From: Candidatus Nitrosocosmicus sp.
GTDB lineage: Archaea; Thermoproteota; Nitrososphaeria; Nitrososphaerales; Nitrososphaeraceae
Direction of reading: 5' to 3'
Assembly (NCBI GenBank): GCA_030452275.1
Contig: JAKDMR010000072.1
Span: 1 to 8,326 of the forward strand
DNA length: 8,326 nt
Below the pieces are notes generated by a model. That model was not told the origin of the DNA. It saw only the letters and a program-made list of their open reading frames with translations, and did no database searches. The first letter of the stretch is position 1; each line of letters starts with the position of its first letter. Both the position numbers and the translations under genes were made by a program. Of this stretch, positions 1 to 6,626 are shown one piece after another.

Positions 1-50
1 TGAATATCATCCAAAATTAATATTATTGGTGGTTAATTTTCATTTGAATT

Positions 51-76
51 AAATAATTTAAAGGATTAAATTATTT
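51..76. repeat. 11-bp perfect inverted repeat (AT-rich dyad)
   Basis: The arms AAATAATTTAA (51-61) and TTAAATTATTT (66-76) are exact reverse complements around the 4-nt centre AGGA. The dyad ends 18 nt before the ATG at 95 and covers the place where a TATA box for that ORF would lie, so it could be an operator. It could also be the hairpin end of a transcript entering from the left. A second pair, ATCCAAAAT (9-17) and ATTTTGGAT (73-81), partly competes with it. AT-rich DNA makes such repeats by chance more often, so the function is only inferred. Confidence 0.45.
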
Positions 77-94
77 TGGATTATATATTCTAAC

Positions 95-253
95 ATGACT
101 CAAATTACAAATGTGGTGTACATCGTCTTAATTACTATCACTATGTCAGTTGTTGCCACTCTGCTAACCATTATGATTGACTACTCTTTTGATATTCCGG
201 GTTTGGTAAAACAGATTCCTCATCTCATAAATATTCATATTCTTCAAATGTAA
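95..253 (+). CDS. Possible small single-pass membrane peptide, 52 aa
   Basis: An ATG-to-TAA reading frame of 52 codons that I do not recognise. Residues 7-28 form an uninterrupted hydrophobic stretch rich in Val, Ile, Leu and Thr (VVYIVLITITMSVVATLLTI), long enough for one membrane helix. A short tail follows with one Lys, several His and Ile, and a DIPG turn. There is no Cys and no clear signal-peptidase site. The stop lies 18 nt before the HD-domain gene, so the two could be co-transcribed. An AT-rich TTAAATTA at 66-73 could be a TATA box for a nearly leaderless message. Hydrophobic frames also arise by chance in AT-rich DNA, so only conservation in relatives would settle whether this is a gene. 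Confidence 0.42.
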   Translation: MTQITNVVYIVLITITMSVVATLLTIMIDYSFDIPGLVKQIPHLINIHILQM

Positions 254-271
254 TGACTAGTTAGAAATGTC

Positions 272-907
272 ATGGTGAGGGCAACCAAGTCAAAGCGAGA
301 AAGTATATCAACCATTACAGAACACTTTTACAAGCTAAAAGATTTACGCAGAACTGGATGGAAACAGAAGCTGGAAATTGAAAATGCAGAATCTGTTGCA
401 GCACATACACTTTTAATGATAGTCTTGATCCTTTTTTTCTCAGAGAAATATCAATATTCTAGTAAAAAAAAAGTTAGACTTATTGAGATGGTTTTGATTC
501 ATGATCTGTCCGAATCTATTATTGGCGACATTACTCCCGAAACTATGAATGAAAATAGGAAAAGAAGACTAGAAGACAAAGCATTCAGTAAGATAACAGA
601 AAAGATGTCCCCGAAAAATATGAAAAAAAAGTATCTAGAATTATGGCATGAATATCAAATGAAAAAGTCTTCCGATTCAAAGTTTGTCCATCTTATTGAC
701 AAGCTTGAGATGGTTTTGCAAGCAAATTACTATTTAAATCATAGAAGGGGGATCAAGCCAGAAACGGTTAGAACCTTTTTCCGATCAGCTTTGTCATATT
801 TATCTTATGGACCAAATTCTCAATTACCCAAGACTTCCAAAAAAAATATTCAAGATACTAAGGATTTACAAGATATAAAAGAGATATTAGAGTACTTTTG
901 TAATTAA
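272..907 (+). CDS. HD-domain phosphohydrolase, YfbR/HDDC2-like 5'-nucleotidase
   Basis: A 211-residue cytoplasmic protein of the HD superfamily, closest in pattern to the YfbR/HDDC2 group, which removes phosphate from (deoxy)nucleoside 5'-monophosphates using a divalent metal. The full HD metal set is visible: His45 in AESVAAH, His77-Asp78 in the HDLSE motif, and Asp143 in HLIDKLEM. The family's RTGW segment, which contacts substrate, is at 27-30, and GDITP follows the HD pair at 85-89, as is usual. The C-terminal 40 residues are polar and Lys-rich and look like a non-catalytic tail. The ATG at 272 is preceded in frame by a TGA at 254-256, so the protein cannot start further upstream; the GTG at 275 is an alternative. 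No Shine-Dalgarno site is seen. The next gene begins 3 nt after its stop. The fold is secure, but the actual substrate is inferred from the family and could be another nucleotide. Confidence 0.86.
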   Translation: MVRATKSKRESISTITEHFYKLKDLRRTGWKQKLEIENAESVAAHTLLMIVLILFFSEKYQYSSKKKVRLIEMVLIHDLSESIIGDITPETMNENRKRRLEDKAFSKITEKMSPKNMKKKYLELWHEYQMKKSSDSKFVHLIDKLEMVLQANYYLNHRRGIKPETVRTFFRSALSYLSYGPNSQLPKTSKKNIQDTKDLQDIKEILEYFCN

Positions 908-910
908 ATA

Positions 911-1243
911 ATGCAATATTTCGTGGCCTTAAAAATAGGTGAAAAGAGGGTAAAAAACGCACAGGAATTATTAACAAACTTCATATCCGATGGCACTGCT
1001 GCATTACCAGCTCTAGCCTTAAAGGATAACAATAGTAACAATTGGGAACCCGTAGGAGAGGAGAATTATTTTGCCATAGTTCACGAGGAGCAAGGATATT
1101 TGATCGCGATATGTGATAAGAATGGTATAGCTAAGGCGATAGCTAACTGGTTTTCACTCCAATCAAAGGACGCTATAAAAAACAAGTTAATTGAAGCAGG
1201 AAACATGGAGGAATATTTTGGTAAATTATCGTTACCAGTGTAA
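911..1243 (+). CDS. Conserved-looking hypothetical protein, 110 aa
   Basis: I do not recognise this protein. It is a short, soluble, mixed alpha/beta sequence with no signal peptide and no membrane helix. A probable first strand (residues 1-9) is followed by a helix (about 12-25). After a small Ala/Leu-rich segment (29-37) comes a polar loop (38-50), two strands (52-58 and 62-68) separated by an EEQG turn, and an Ala-rich helix (71-82). A final helix spans about 86-103. Cys68 is the only cysteine and no metal or nucleotide motif stands out. The ATG lies 3 nt after the stop of the HD nucleotidase, without a Shine-Dalgarno site, which argues for one message and possibly coupled translation. The overlapping leftward frame at 1081-1335 has no coding character and was left out. 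A role linked to the HD enzyme is a guess from spacing only. Confidence 0.78.
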   Translation: MQYFVALKIGEKRVKNAQELLTNFISDGTAALPALALKDNNSNNWEPVGEENYFAIVHEEQGYLIAICDKNGIAKAIANWFSLQSKDAIKNKLIEAGNMEEYFGKLSLPV

Positions 1244-1260
1244 AATATATCCCTCTTGAG

Positions 1261-1278
1261 GAAAGGAATTTTAAAAAG
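1261..1278 (+). promoter_or_regulatory. Probable archaeal BRE/TATA promoter for the ArgZ/OCD-like gene
   Basis: A purine-rich stretch (GAAAGGAA, 1261-1268) resembling a TFB-recognition element is followed directly by TTTTAAAAAG (1269-1278), a good TATA-box match. The box centre is about 24 nt before the ATG at 1297, which would place transcription start at or next to the start codon, giving a leaderless message. This suggests that the gene at 1297 can be expressed independently of the two genes before it. Confidence 0.5.
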
Positions 1279-1296
1279 CGTAAATAATGAATAAAG

Positions 1297-2535
1297 ATGG
1301 GTAAATTCGAAAAGGAAATCGAAGTAAAGGGTCACTTGGTTGACTCATCAATACTTACCCGTATATTTGATAAGATTATGGATCTAAAAGGCGATTTCAC
1401 TGTATTGGAATTCGATATAGGGAAGAGAAAAGAAGATCATAGCTATGCAAGACTAGTGATTAGAGGCGATAGCGAAAAGCATTTGGAGAGAATATTGGAA
1501 TACATGTTTCGTGAGGGTGCTACCAGTATTTCCGTTGACGAGGTAAAATGTATTGCTGCACCCAGAGACATGGTCTTACCAGACGACTTTTATAGCACTA
1601 CGAATAACCCAACCCAATTATTTTACCATAAAGAATGGGTAAATGTTGAAAACATGATGATGGATAAATGCATCGTCTTTAATGCCGACACTAAAAAAGC
1701 AGAATGTAAAACCAACCGGGATGTAAAAAAAGGTCACCTCGTAGTTACTGGTGAGAGAGGAGTCAGAATTATCCCCCAAGAGAGACCTAGGGAAGGAGTC
1801 GATATATTTCAGTTTATGAGTAGCTCAAGTTCTAGTGAACGGCCCACGCAACAAATTGCAAAAAAAGTAGCTCTTGACCTGTATCGTACAAAAAAAGAGC
1901 AAGGGAAGATAATTGTCGTAGCAGGACCTGTCGTAGTTCATTCGGGGGCGTCAGACATATTAGCAAAGCTCATAAAGCTGGGCTTTGTAGATGGGATCTT
2001 AGCGGGTAACGCCTTGGCAGTGCATGATATTGAAAATTCGTTACTGGGAACATCGTTAGGAATGCATGTAGATGATGGAACACTTGCTGTGCGAGGACAT
2101 CGTAATCATATGTCCATTGTAAATGAAGTGTTTAAGGCAGGATCAGTGAGATCGATGGTAGAAAACAATATCCTAAAAACCGGAATTATGTACGAATGTA
2201 TTAGTAACAATGTCCCATATGTTTTATGTGGATCAATAAGAGATGATGGTCCCATTCCAGATGTCATTACGGACATAGTTGATGCTCAAAAAAAGTATAA
2301 ATTATTATTGAAAGGAGCCAATTTGGTAATAATGCTGTCAACTATGCTTCATTCAATCGCAGTTGGGAATATGTTGCCTGCCTCTGTAAAAGTTATAGCA
2401 GTAGATATTAACCAATCTGTAGTAACTAAATTATTGGACAGAGGAACTACTCAAGCGATCGGTGTAGTTACCGATATAGGTTCTTTTTTGCCTATTGTAA
2501 TGAGAAATTTGGAGGAGTTAGGAAGCATCAAATAA
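1297..2535 (+). CDS. LOR/SDH-domain (TIGR00300) protein, probable archaeal ornithine cyclodeaminase
   Basis: A 412-residue protein of the family known as TIGR00300 or the LOR/SDH bifunctional conserved region. The same module forms the C-terminal half of cyanobacterial ArgZ/AgrE, and methanogen members have been described as an NAD-dependent ornithine cyclodeaminase (ornithine to proline plus ammonia). The N-terminal ferredoxin-like part (about 1-100) begins with the typical EIEVKGHLVDSSILTRIFD. A beta-rich linker follows (about 120-165), then FMSSSSSSERP (173-183), which matches the family's Ser-rich turn. The Rossmann-like half (about 200-405) carries VVAGPVVVHSGAS, LAGNALAVHDIENSLLGTSLG (split by residue 250), GHRNHMSIV, CGSIRDDGPIPD and VIAVDINQSVVTKLLDRGT, with Asp370 at the position expected to hold the NAD ribose. 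There is no N-terminal arginine dihydrolase domain, so this is the short archaeal form. The start is ATG, with a TATA box suitably placed. The family call is strong; the reaction is inferred. Confidence 0.88.
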   Translation: MGKFEKEIEVKGHLVDSSILTRIFDKIMDLKGDFTVLEFDIGKRKEDHSYARLVIRGDSEKHLERILEYMFREGATSISVDEVKCIAAPRDMVLPDDFYSTTNNPTQLFYHKEWVNVENMMMDKCIVFNADTKKAECKTNRDVKKGHLVVTGERGVRIIPQERPREGVDIFQFMSSSSSSERPTQQIAKKVALDLYRTKKEQGKIIVVAGPVVVHSGASDILAKLIKLGFVDGILAGNALAVHDIENSLLGTSLGMHVDDGTLAVRGHRNHMSIVNEVFKAGSVRSMVENNILKTGIMYECISNNVPYVLCGSIRDDGPIPDVITDIVDAQKKYKLLLKGANLVIMLSTMLHSIAVGNMLPASVKVIAVDINQSVVTKLLDRGTTQAIGVVTDIGSFLPIVMRNLEELGSIK

Positions 2536-2562
2536 AACATATCAAAGAAAATATTACGACTC

Positions 2563-2568
2563 TTTTTT
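2563..2568 (+). terminator. T-tract, probable archaeal terminator of the OCD-like gene
   Basis: Six consecutive T residues lie 28 nt after the stop of the rightward gene, preceded by no obvious hairpin. Archaeal RNA polymerase commonly terminates at such U-tracts, so this is the simplest candidate for the end of the rightward transcript. Confidence 0.4.
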
Positions 2569-2989
2569 AGATATGCTTTAGTTTTGAAACATAGATTTAA
2601 TAAAAATAAGATGAAATAATTAGAATTTCTGAATGTATAGAATTTATAGTCAAAATGATATCTACCAGATCCAGCTAAGTTATCTATTGTTCCTAGTCGT
2701 TTCAAGGAAATTGGGATTCTATGTGGTATACATACTTGAATCAAAGATTTTCCTCCCACTATTTTAGAATTAGCATTAATTTTCAGGAATTCCGGGTAGA
2801 TGGTGAAATTGAATATTTATTTTCATTCTCCAAAATGTTCTAGCAAAAGAATTGTAACAAGAACATATATTATACTTCACCTCTACGGATCTAAATAAAG
2901 TCATTACTTCACTTGATGTTGTGAGTCAGTCATTTACCAAATGAAATGAATTAGGTATGCTTTTTAGACCTTGACTTGATCTTTTTGGG

Positions 2990-3015
2990 TTGGTATTATG
3001 ATACCAAACATTTTT
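2990..3015 (+). terminator. Small hairpin followed by a T-run
   Basis: TTGGTAT (2990-2996) and ATACCAA (3001-3007) form a perfect 7-bp stem with loop TATG, followed after ACA by five T residues (3011-3015). In the rightward direction this has the shape of a weak intrinsic terminator. No rightward gene ends nearby: the OCD-like gene stops 454 nt earlier. It may end an unrecognised small RNA, or be chance. Confidence 0.25.
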
Positions 3016-3101
3016 AGAGATAATTCTGTCAATTGATGTGGACCAAGATTTATTTTAGTTTTCTCAATCTACAATTTAGTCCATATTGTCGTCCTATTGA
3101 A

Positions 3102-3335
3102 CTAGTAGTCGTCGTTTTTCATGACTTCATTATCAATGAATTTTATTAGTTTCTTATCTAATATCTTTGTAGTCTGGTTACATATGACGCATCTAAAATA
3201 AACCTGAGATCTTCTTACTCGAGGTCGTGTTCTGGATTCCATATGTTTCACTATCCAATCCTTTGGGGACCTAGTCTTGCAACCAGGACAAACAATAAAT
3301 GTAGATACCTCATCTAAATCGTTTGAAATGGACAT
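3102..3335 (-). CDS. Small zinc-ribbon protein, 77 aa
   Basis: A stand-alone short protein with two CxxC knuckles, CPGC (Cys16, Cys19) and CVIC (Cys49, Cys52), spaced by 29 residues, the geometry of a four-cysteine zinc ribbon. Between them lies a very basic segment (about 30-42: KHMESRTRPRVRR) that could contact nucleic acid. The C-terminus is a Lys/Asp-rich helix (57-77). There is no catalytic domain and no membrane segment. I do not recognise a named family; it resembles zinc-ribbon hypotheticals common in archaea that often act as RNA/DNA-binding or transcription accessory proteins. It stands alone, 311 nt beyond the end of gatB and on the same strand. A TATA-like box lies about 34 nt upstream of the ATG, so it probably has its own promoter. 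The paired cysteines make a real gene likely; its role is unknown. Confidence 0.8.
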   Translation of the reverse strand: MSISNDLDEVSTFIVCPGCKTRSPKDWIVKHMESRTRPRVRRSQVYFRCVICNQTTKILDKKLIKFIDNEVMKNDDY

Positions 3336-3363
3336 GTATTAGCTTACCTAATATTCTTCCAAG

Positions 3364-3374
3364 TATTTATTTAT
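3364..3374 (-). promoter_or_regulatory. TATA-like box upstream of the zinc-ribbon gene
   Basis: Read on the minus strand this is ATAAATAAATA, centred about 34 nt before the ATG at 3335. With the usual archaeal TATA-to-start distance, transcription would begin within about 10 nt of the start codon, giving a nearly leaderless message. The assignment rests on pattern and spacing only. Confidence 0.4.
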
Positions 3375-3390
3375 GGTCTACTTTACAAAG

Positions 3391-3396
3391 AAAAAA
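3391..3396 (-). terminator. T-tract on the minus strand, possible end of the gatB transcript
   Basis: A run of six A on the plus strand reads as six T on the minus strand. It lies about 250 nt after the gatB stop and just upstream of the zinc-ribbon promoter, a sensible place to end the aspS-gatCAB transcript. A shorter T5 tract (complement of 3454-3458) occurs earlier. Confidence 0.25.
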
Positions 3397-3646
3397 CTTG
3401 GAAATATTTGCTCAAATAGTTCTGATGGGACCAACAAAACAGATTCTTTAATTAAAAATGGTACATCCTAATCAAAGCCATAGGGGCGCAAGGATTCGAG
3501 TATTTGACCTCTTTTAAAATTTGAAGGTTATAGGCAGAATACATTTACTCTATATAGCATCAACGAATGAACACCTTCAACTTTATCAAACTCAAACTCA
3601 TTCATGCTTTATTACTTCCATACCAGAACAAAGGATGGAATCCAAA

Positions 3647-5179
3647 TCAATTATCTTCTAGGCTTTCCTTTATTAAATTCAAAGCAATTTGGGGATTGAC
3701 TCTACCTTTTGTTTCTTTCATGATTAGCCCCAATACGTAATTGATGACATTTGGGTTACTCCTTGACTGTTCTATAAGTTGGGGTTGAGATTTGAGTATG
3801 TCCTGGATTATCTTTATAATTGGTCCCTCATCAGAAATTTTTTCAATTTCTAAATTATCTATTATCTTCAATGGACTGGTACCTGAATCGAGGCTCTTAT
3901 CAAATATCTCTCTTGCTATAGTCCTGTTTAAGGATTTTACCTCTACTAATTTTGCGATCTCGGCAACTTGACTTGGCGATACTGACAGAATATCAAGACC
4001 CCTTACGTTATGATTAGTTAAGCCTTGTCTATCTTTCTCATTTATTTTTGTAAGCAGCTCGTTAACTATCCAATTTGATATTTCAATCGGAGAATTATAG
4101 CAACTTAGTGATTCTTCAAAAAAATCACTTATCCTTTTATCATTAACTAAAATCTTGGCCGTGTGTTCGGTTATCTTGCAAACTTCAATATATCTCTTCA
4201 ACCTCTCAAGTGGTAATTCAGGCATACTGGTTCTTACTCTGGAAACGAACTTATTCCCCAAGATAATTTTAGGAATATCAGGCTCTGGAAAATATCGGTA
4301 CTCCTCTTCCTCCTCTTTTGATCTTGCAGCGACGGTCACCTTTCTTTTCTCGTCCCAATGTCGTGTTTCTGGTCTGACGTCAATGTCATGCATAATCAAA
4401 GTTTTTTGTCTGGTGGTTTCATAATAGATTGATTTTTCAACTTCTTTAAATGAACTTATATTCTTAATTTCAACCTTTTTTCCACCTCCGATAGAAACAT
4501 TCACATCACATCTTACTGAACCTTCCAAACTTGGATCAGTAACCCCTAGGTATTCAAAAAGGTTAACAATTTCATTTAAGAATGTCCTAACGGCGATTGG
4601 ACTTGAAAAGTCAGGCTCCGTCACGATTTCCACTAACGATACACCAGCTCGATTATAATCGATAAGGGAGTAATTATTCGCAGCGGACTTATCTTCATCA
4701 TAAGTTATTTTTCCTGGATCTTCCTCTAATTGAACCCTGGTAATTCTTATATTATTCCTCTCTGACCTCTCCCATGATGCGTCAGGTTTGGATTTTGATT
4801 CCCCAACAAATTCAATGAACCCTTCATAACCTATGCTGCTCAATTCATATGAATTGTATTGAGTTGTCTGATAATTTTTGGGCAAGTCAGGGTAAAAATA
4901 ATTTTTCCTATAGAAGGAAATTTTTTCAGGGATGCTACAATTAAAAGCCATACAAATCATTGATGCAAATTCTACTGCTCTTTTATTTAGCAAGGGCAAC
5001 GTACCTGGCAATCCTAGGCAAATAGGACAGGTATTTTCATTTGGAGGCGAGTTTCGGTAATTTGAGAGACAATCGCAAAAAAGCTTTGTCTGAAGATTAG
5101 TTAGCTGACAGTGTATTTCTAAGCCAATTTTCAATTCTGGACCCATTTTCATTCTATTGTTCATATCTTTGGAATCCAT
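3647..5179 (-). CDS. gatB: Aspartyl/glutamyl-tRNA amidotransferase subunit B
   Basis: GatB is the tRNA-binding kinase/amidase-acceptor subunit of the GatCAB complex. It phosphorylates the carboxylate of Asp (or Glu) on the mischarged tRNA and uses ammonia from GatA to make the amide. The cradle domain (about 16-300) shows LKIGLEIHCQL (16-26), the zinc cysteines Cys35, Cys37, Cys51 and Cys54 in FCDC and CPICLGLPG, NYFYPDLPKNYQ (93-104), LEEDPGK (151-157), DYNRAGVSLVEIVTEPDF (174-191), GSVRCDVNVSI (220-230) and YRYFPEPDIPKI (294-305). The helical and YqeY-like tail that grips the tRNA elbow fills the rest. At 510 residues it is slightly longer than the usual 475 or so. The longest frame starts at 5179, but the ATG at 5162-5164 (Met6) overlaps the gatA stop as ATGA, a classic coupling arrangement, and would give a 505-residue protein; Met10 and Met12 are also possible. 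Confidence 0.96.
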   Translation of the reverse strand: MDSKDMNNRMKMGPELKIGLEIHCQLTNLQTKLFCDCLSNYRNSPPNENTCPICLGLPGTLPLLNKRAVEFASMICMAFNCSIPEKISFYRKNYFYPDLPKNYQTTQYNSYELSSIGYEGFIEFVGESKSKPDASWERSERNNIRITRVQLEEDPGKITYDEDKSAANNYSLIDYNRAGVSLVEIVTEPDFSSPIAVRTFLNEIVNLFEYLGVTDPSLEGSVRCDVNVSIGGGKKVEIKNISSFKEVEKSIYYETTRQKTLIMHDIDVRPETRHWDEKRKVTVAARSKEEEEEYRYFPEPDIPKIILGNKFVSRVRTSMPELPLERLKRYIEVCKITEHTAKILVNDKRISDFFEESLSCYNSPIEISNWIVNELLTKINEKDRQGLTNHNVRGLDILSVSPSQVAEIAKLVEVKSLNRTIAREIFDKSLDSGTSPLKIIDNLEIEKISDEGPIIKIIQDILKSQPQLIEQSRSNPNVINYVLGLIMKETKGRVNPQIALNLIKESLEDN

Positions 5180-6624
5180 GTCTCAAAACCCTCAATGTTT
5201 TCAAGCAAAACTGCCACATCTATCAATTTTTGCTCGCCAAAAGCATTAGCTATCAGTTGTACCCCTATTGGAAAGCCTTCTTTAGATAAGCCACCCGGTA
5301 TTGATATTGCAGGTATTCCTGCAAGATTAGCTAAGATTGTATAAACGTCTAAATTATAATTCTCAATTGGTTGCAAAGTCTTTTCTCCTAATCTAAATGG
5401 CAAGACAGGCATTGTTGGTAACAGCAAAATATCATATTTATTAAACAGAATATCAAATTCTCTTTTTATCATAGATCTTAGCTTTTGTGCTTTGGCATAA
5501 TATTTGCCAAAATAGCCCGCTGACAACACATACGAGCCTAGCAGGATTCGGAGCTTTACCTCATCCCCAAACTTCGATCTAGATTCGGAAAAATAGCTAT
5601 TCCACTCATAACCTTCTGGACTACCTTGATAACCATATCGTAAATTGTCAAATCTCGATAAATTACTACTTGCTTCGGCTGTAGCTATTACATAGTACGA
5701 AGCTAGCGCATAATTAGATAATGGTATTCTGGTATCCTCCATTTCACAACCACGGTCTTTTAGCTGTTTTACTTTTTTTCTAGTATTTTCAGCTACCTCA
5801 GTCTCTGAATCATCAATTAAATCATTAAGTACGCCAATCTTATACTTTTTTTTCAAAATATGGTCGACATGATCCGTTTTATACTCATAATTTTTTGGTA
5901 ATGTTGTATTGTCTTTTGGATCAACTCCAGAAATAACGTTGAGGAGAGTAACCAGATCGTAAATAGTTCTGGCAATTGGGCCAATTTGTTCTAATGAATT
6001 AGAATAAGAAATTAATCCGTTTCTACTTACACTTCCATACGTAGGTTTAATTCCAATAACTGAACAAAAACTGGATGGGCATCTAATAGACCCGCCTGTA
6101 TCTGAACCAAGAGATAAAGGTATTTGTAATGATGCAACGGAAGCCGCACTTCCTCCTGAAGAACCACCGGCGACATATCCAAGATTCCAAGGATTTCGAA
6201 CCGGGCCAAAAGCAGAATACTCCGATGTAGTCCCCATACCAAACTCATCCATATTTAGTTTACCAATAACAATACCATCCTGTGCTTCAATCTTGCTTAC
6301 CACAGTCGCGTTATAAGGAGGGATGTATTCAGACAGCATGCGAGAAGCGCATGTATTTTTTAACCCTTGTACGCTAATATTGTCCTTAATTCCAACTGGA
6401 ATCCCGGCTAATAAACCAGTGTTGAGGCCCTCTTTGATTTTCTTATCAATCGTTCTTGACTTTGACAGGGCACTTTCAAAATTATTGCTAATAAAGGAGT
6501 TTATTTTGTGGTCTACCTGTCTTATCCTTTCTATAATTGTCGAAATATATTCTTCAGCGGTAATCTCTTGTTCCTTAATCTTTCGTGAAACAACGCAAGC
6601 AGGCAGTTCATGAAGACTCTTCAA
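5161..6624 (-). CDS. gatA: Aspartyl/glutamyl-tRNA amidotransferase subunit A (glutaminase)
   Basis: GatA hydrolyses glutamine and passes the ammonia through a channel to GatB. It is an amidase-signature enzyme and the Ser-cisSer-Lys triad is complete: Lys80 in GIPVGIKDNI, Ser155 in GGSSGGSAAS, and the nucleophile Ser179 in SDTGGSIRCP. These numbers lie within one residue of those known for bacterial GatA. GIKPTYGSVSRNGL (191-204) follows as expected. The 487-residue length is normal. The start is TTG at 6622-6624, 2 nt after the gatC stop. No in-frame ATG exists near the N-terminus, the ATG at 6610-6612 being out of frame, and the first residues (SLHELPACVVSRKIK) match where homologues begin. 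A weak AAGGA lies 7 nt before the TTG. Its 3' end overlaps gatB. In this setting it most likely serves Asn-tRNA(Asn) synthesis. Confidence 0.96.
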   Translation of the reverse strand: MKSLHELPACVVSRKIKEQEITAEEYISTIIERIRQVDHKINSFISNNFESALSKSRTIDKKIKEGLNTGLLAGIPVGIKDNISVQGLKNTCASRMLSEYIPPYNATVVSKIEAQDGIVIGKLNMDEFGMGTTSEYSAFGPVRNPWNLGYVAGGSSGGSAASVASLQIPLSLGSDTGGSIRCPSSFCSVIGIKPTYGSVSRNGLISYSNSLEQIGPIARTIYDLVTLLNVISGVDPKDNTTLPKNYEYKTDHVDHILKKKYKIGVLNDLIDDSETEVAENTRKKVKQLKDRGCEMEDTRIPLSNYALASYYVIATAEASSNLSRFDNLRYGYQGSPEGYEWNSYFSESRSKFGDEVKLRILLGSYVLSAGYFGKYYAKAQKLRSMIKREFDILFNKYDILLLPTMPVLPFRLGEKTLQPIENYNLDVYTILANLAGIPAISIPGGLSKEGFPIGVQLIANAFGEQKLIDVAVLLENIEGFETWIPKI

Positions 6625-6626
6625 GG

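Larger units (their letters stand above)
2536..3101. other. 566-nt convergent intergenic region
   Basis: This gap separates a rightward and a leftward gene. It is AT-rich and holds only short frames. The longest rightward frame, 2633-2767, encodes 44 residues with no recognisable motif. A leftward 102-codon frame (2451-2759) runs into the 3' end of the OCD-like gene and looks like chance. I see no tRNA cloverleaf, no tandem repeat and no convincing C/D-box pair. The only structured element noticed is the small hairpin at 2990-3007. Confidence 0.6.
3336..3646. other. 311-nt intergenic region between the zinc-ribbon gene and gatB
   Basis: No coding frame longer than about 20 codons with sensible character was found here. 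Besides the TATA box and T-tracts listed separately, there is an 8-bp inverted pair, TTGAAGGT (about 3522-3529) and ACCTTCAA (about 3573-3580), roughly 43 nt apart. Near 3484-3500 the minus strand reads like the last bases of a tRNA, but no matching 5' acceptor strand is present. Confidence 0.5.

Noticed and set aside
2..52. Open plus-strand frame entering from the left edge and ending at TAA 50-52
   Set aside because: Only 16 codons are visible, without motif; it could be the end of an upstream gene or chance.
175..190. Six-codon Ser run in the OCD-like gene (around 1819-1836; coordinates here are approximate residues)
   Set aside because: The codons are mixed (AGT, AGC, TCA, AGT, TCT, AGT), so it is not a slippage repeat, and the family normally has a Ser-rich turn at this point.
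1081..1335. Leftward 84-codon frame across the end of the 110-residue gene
   Set aside because: Antisense to two rightward genes and without any family character.
2451..2759. Leftward 102-codon frame overlapping the 3' end of the OCD-like gene
   Set aside because: It overlaps a solid gene antisense by 85 nt, has no recognisable motif, and is typical of chance frames in AT-rich DNA.
2633..2767. Rightward 44-codon frame in the convergent gap
   Set aside because: Short, with no motif and no promoter of note. It lies opposite another chance frame and there is no support beyond its length.
3478..3502. tRNA 3'-end-like sequence on the minus strand (CTCGAATCC then TTGCGCCCCTA)
   Set aside because: It resembles a T-loop half plus acceptor strand, but the T-stem does not pair properly and no matching 5' acceptor strand lies at tRNA distance. 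No integrase is nearby to support an attachment site.
4155..4424. Rightward 89-codon frame inside gatB
   Set aside because: Antisense shadow of a well-conserved gatB segment; its Ser and Leu runs mirror the Glu-rich stretch of GatB.
6027..6248. Leftward 73-codon frame inside gatA
   Set aside because: Out-of-frame shadow lying over the catalytic core of gatA.
6323..6613. Rightward 96-codon frame inside gatA
   Set aside because: Antisense shadow of the conserved gatA N-terminal region.
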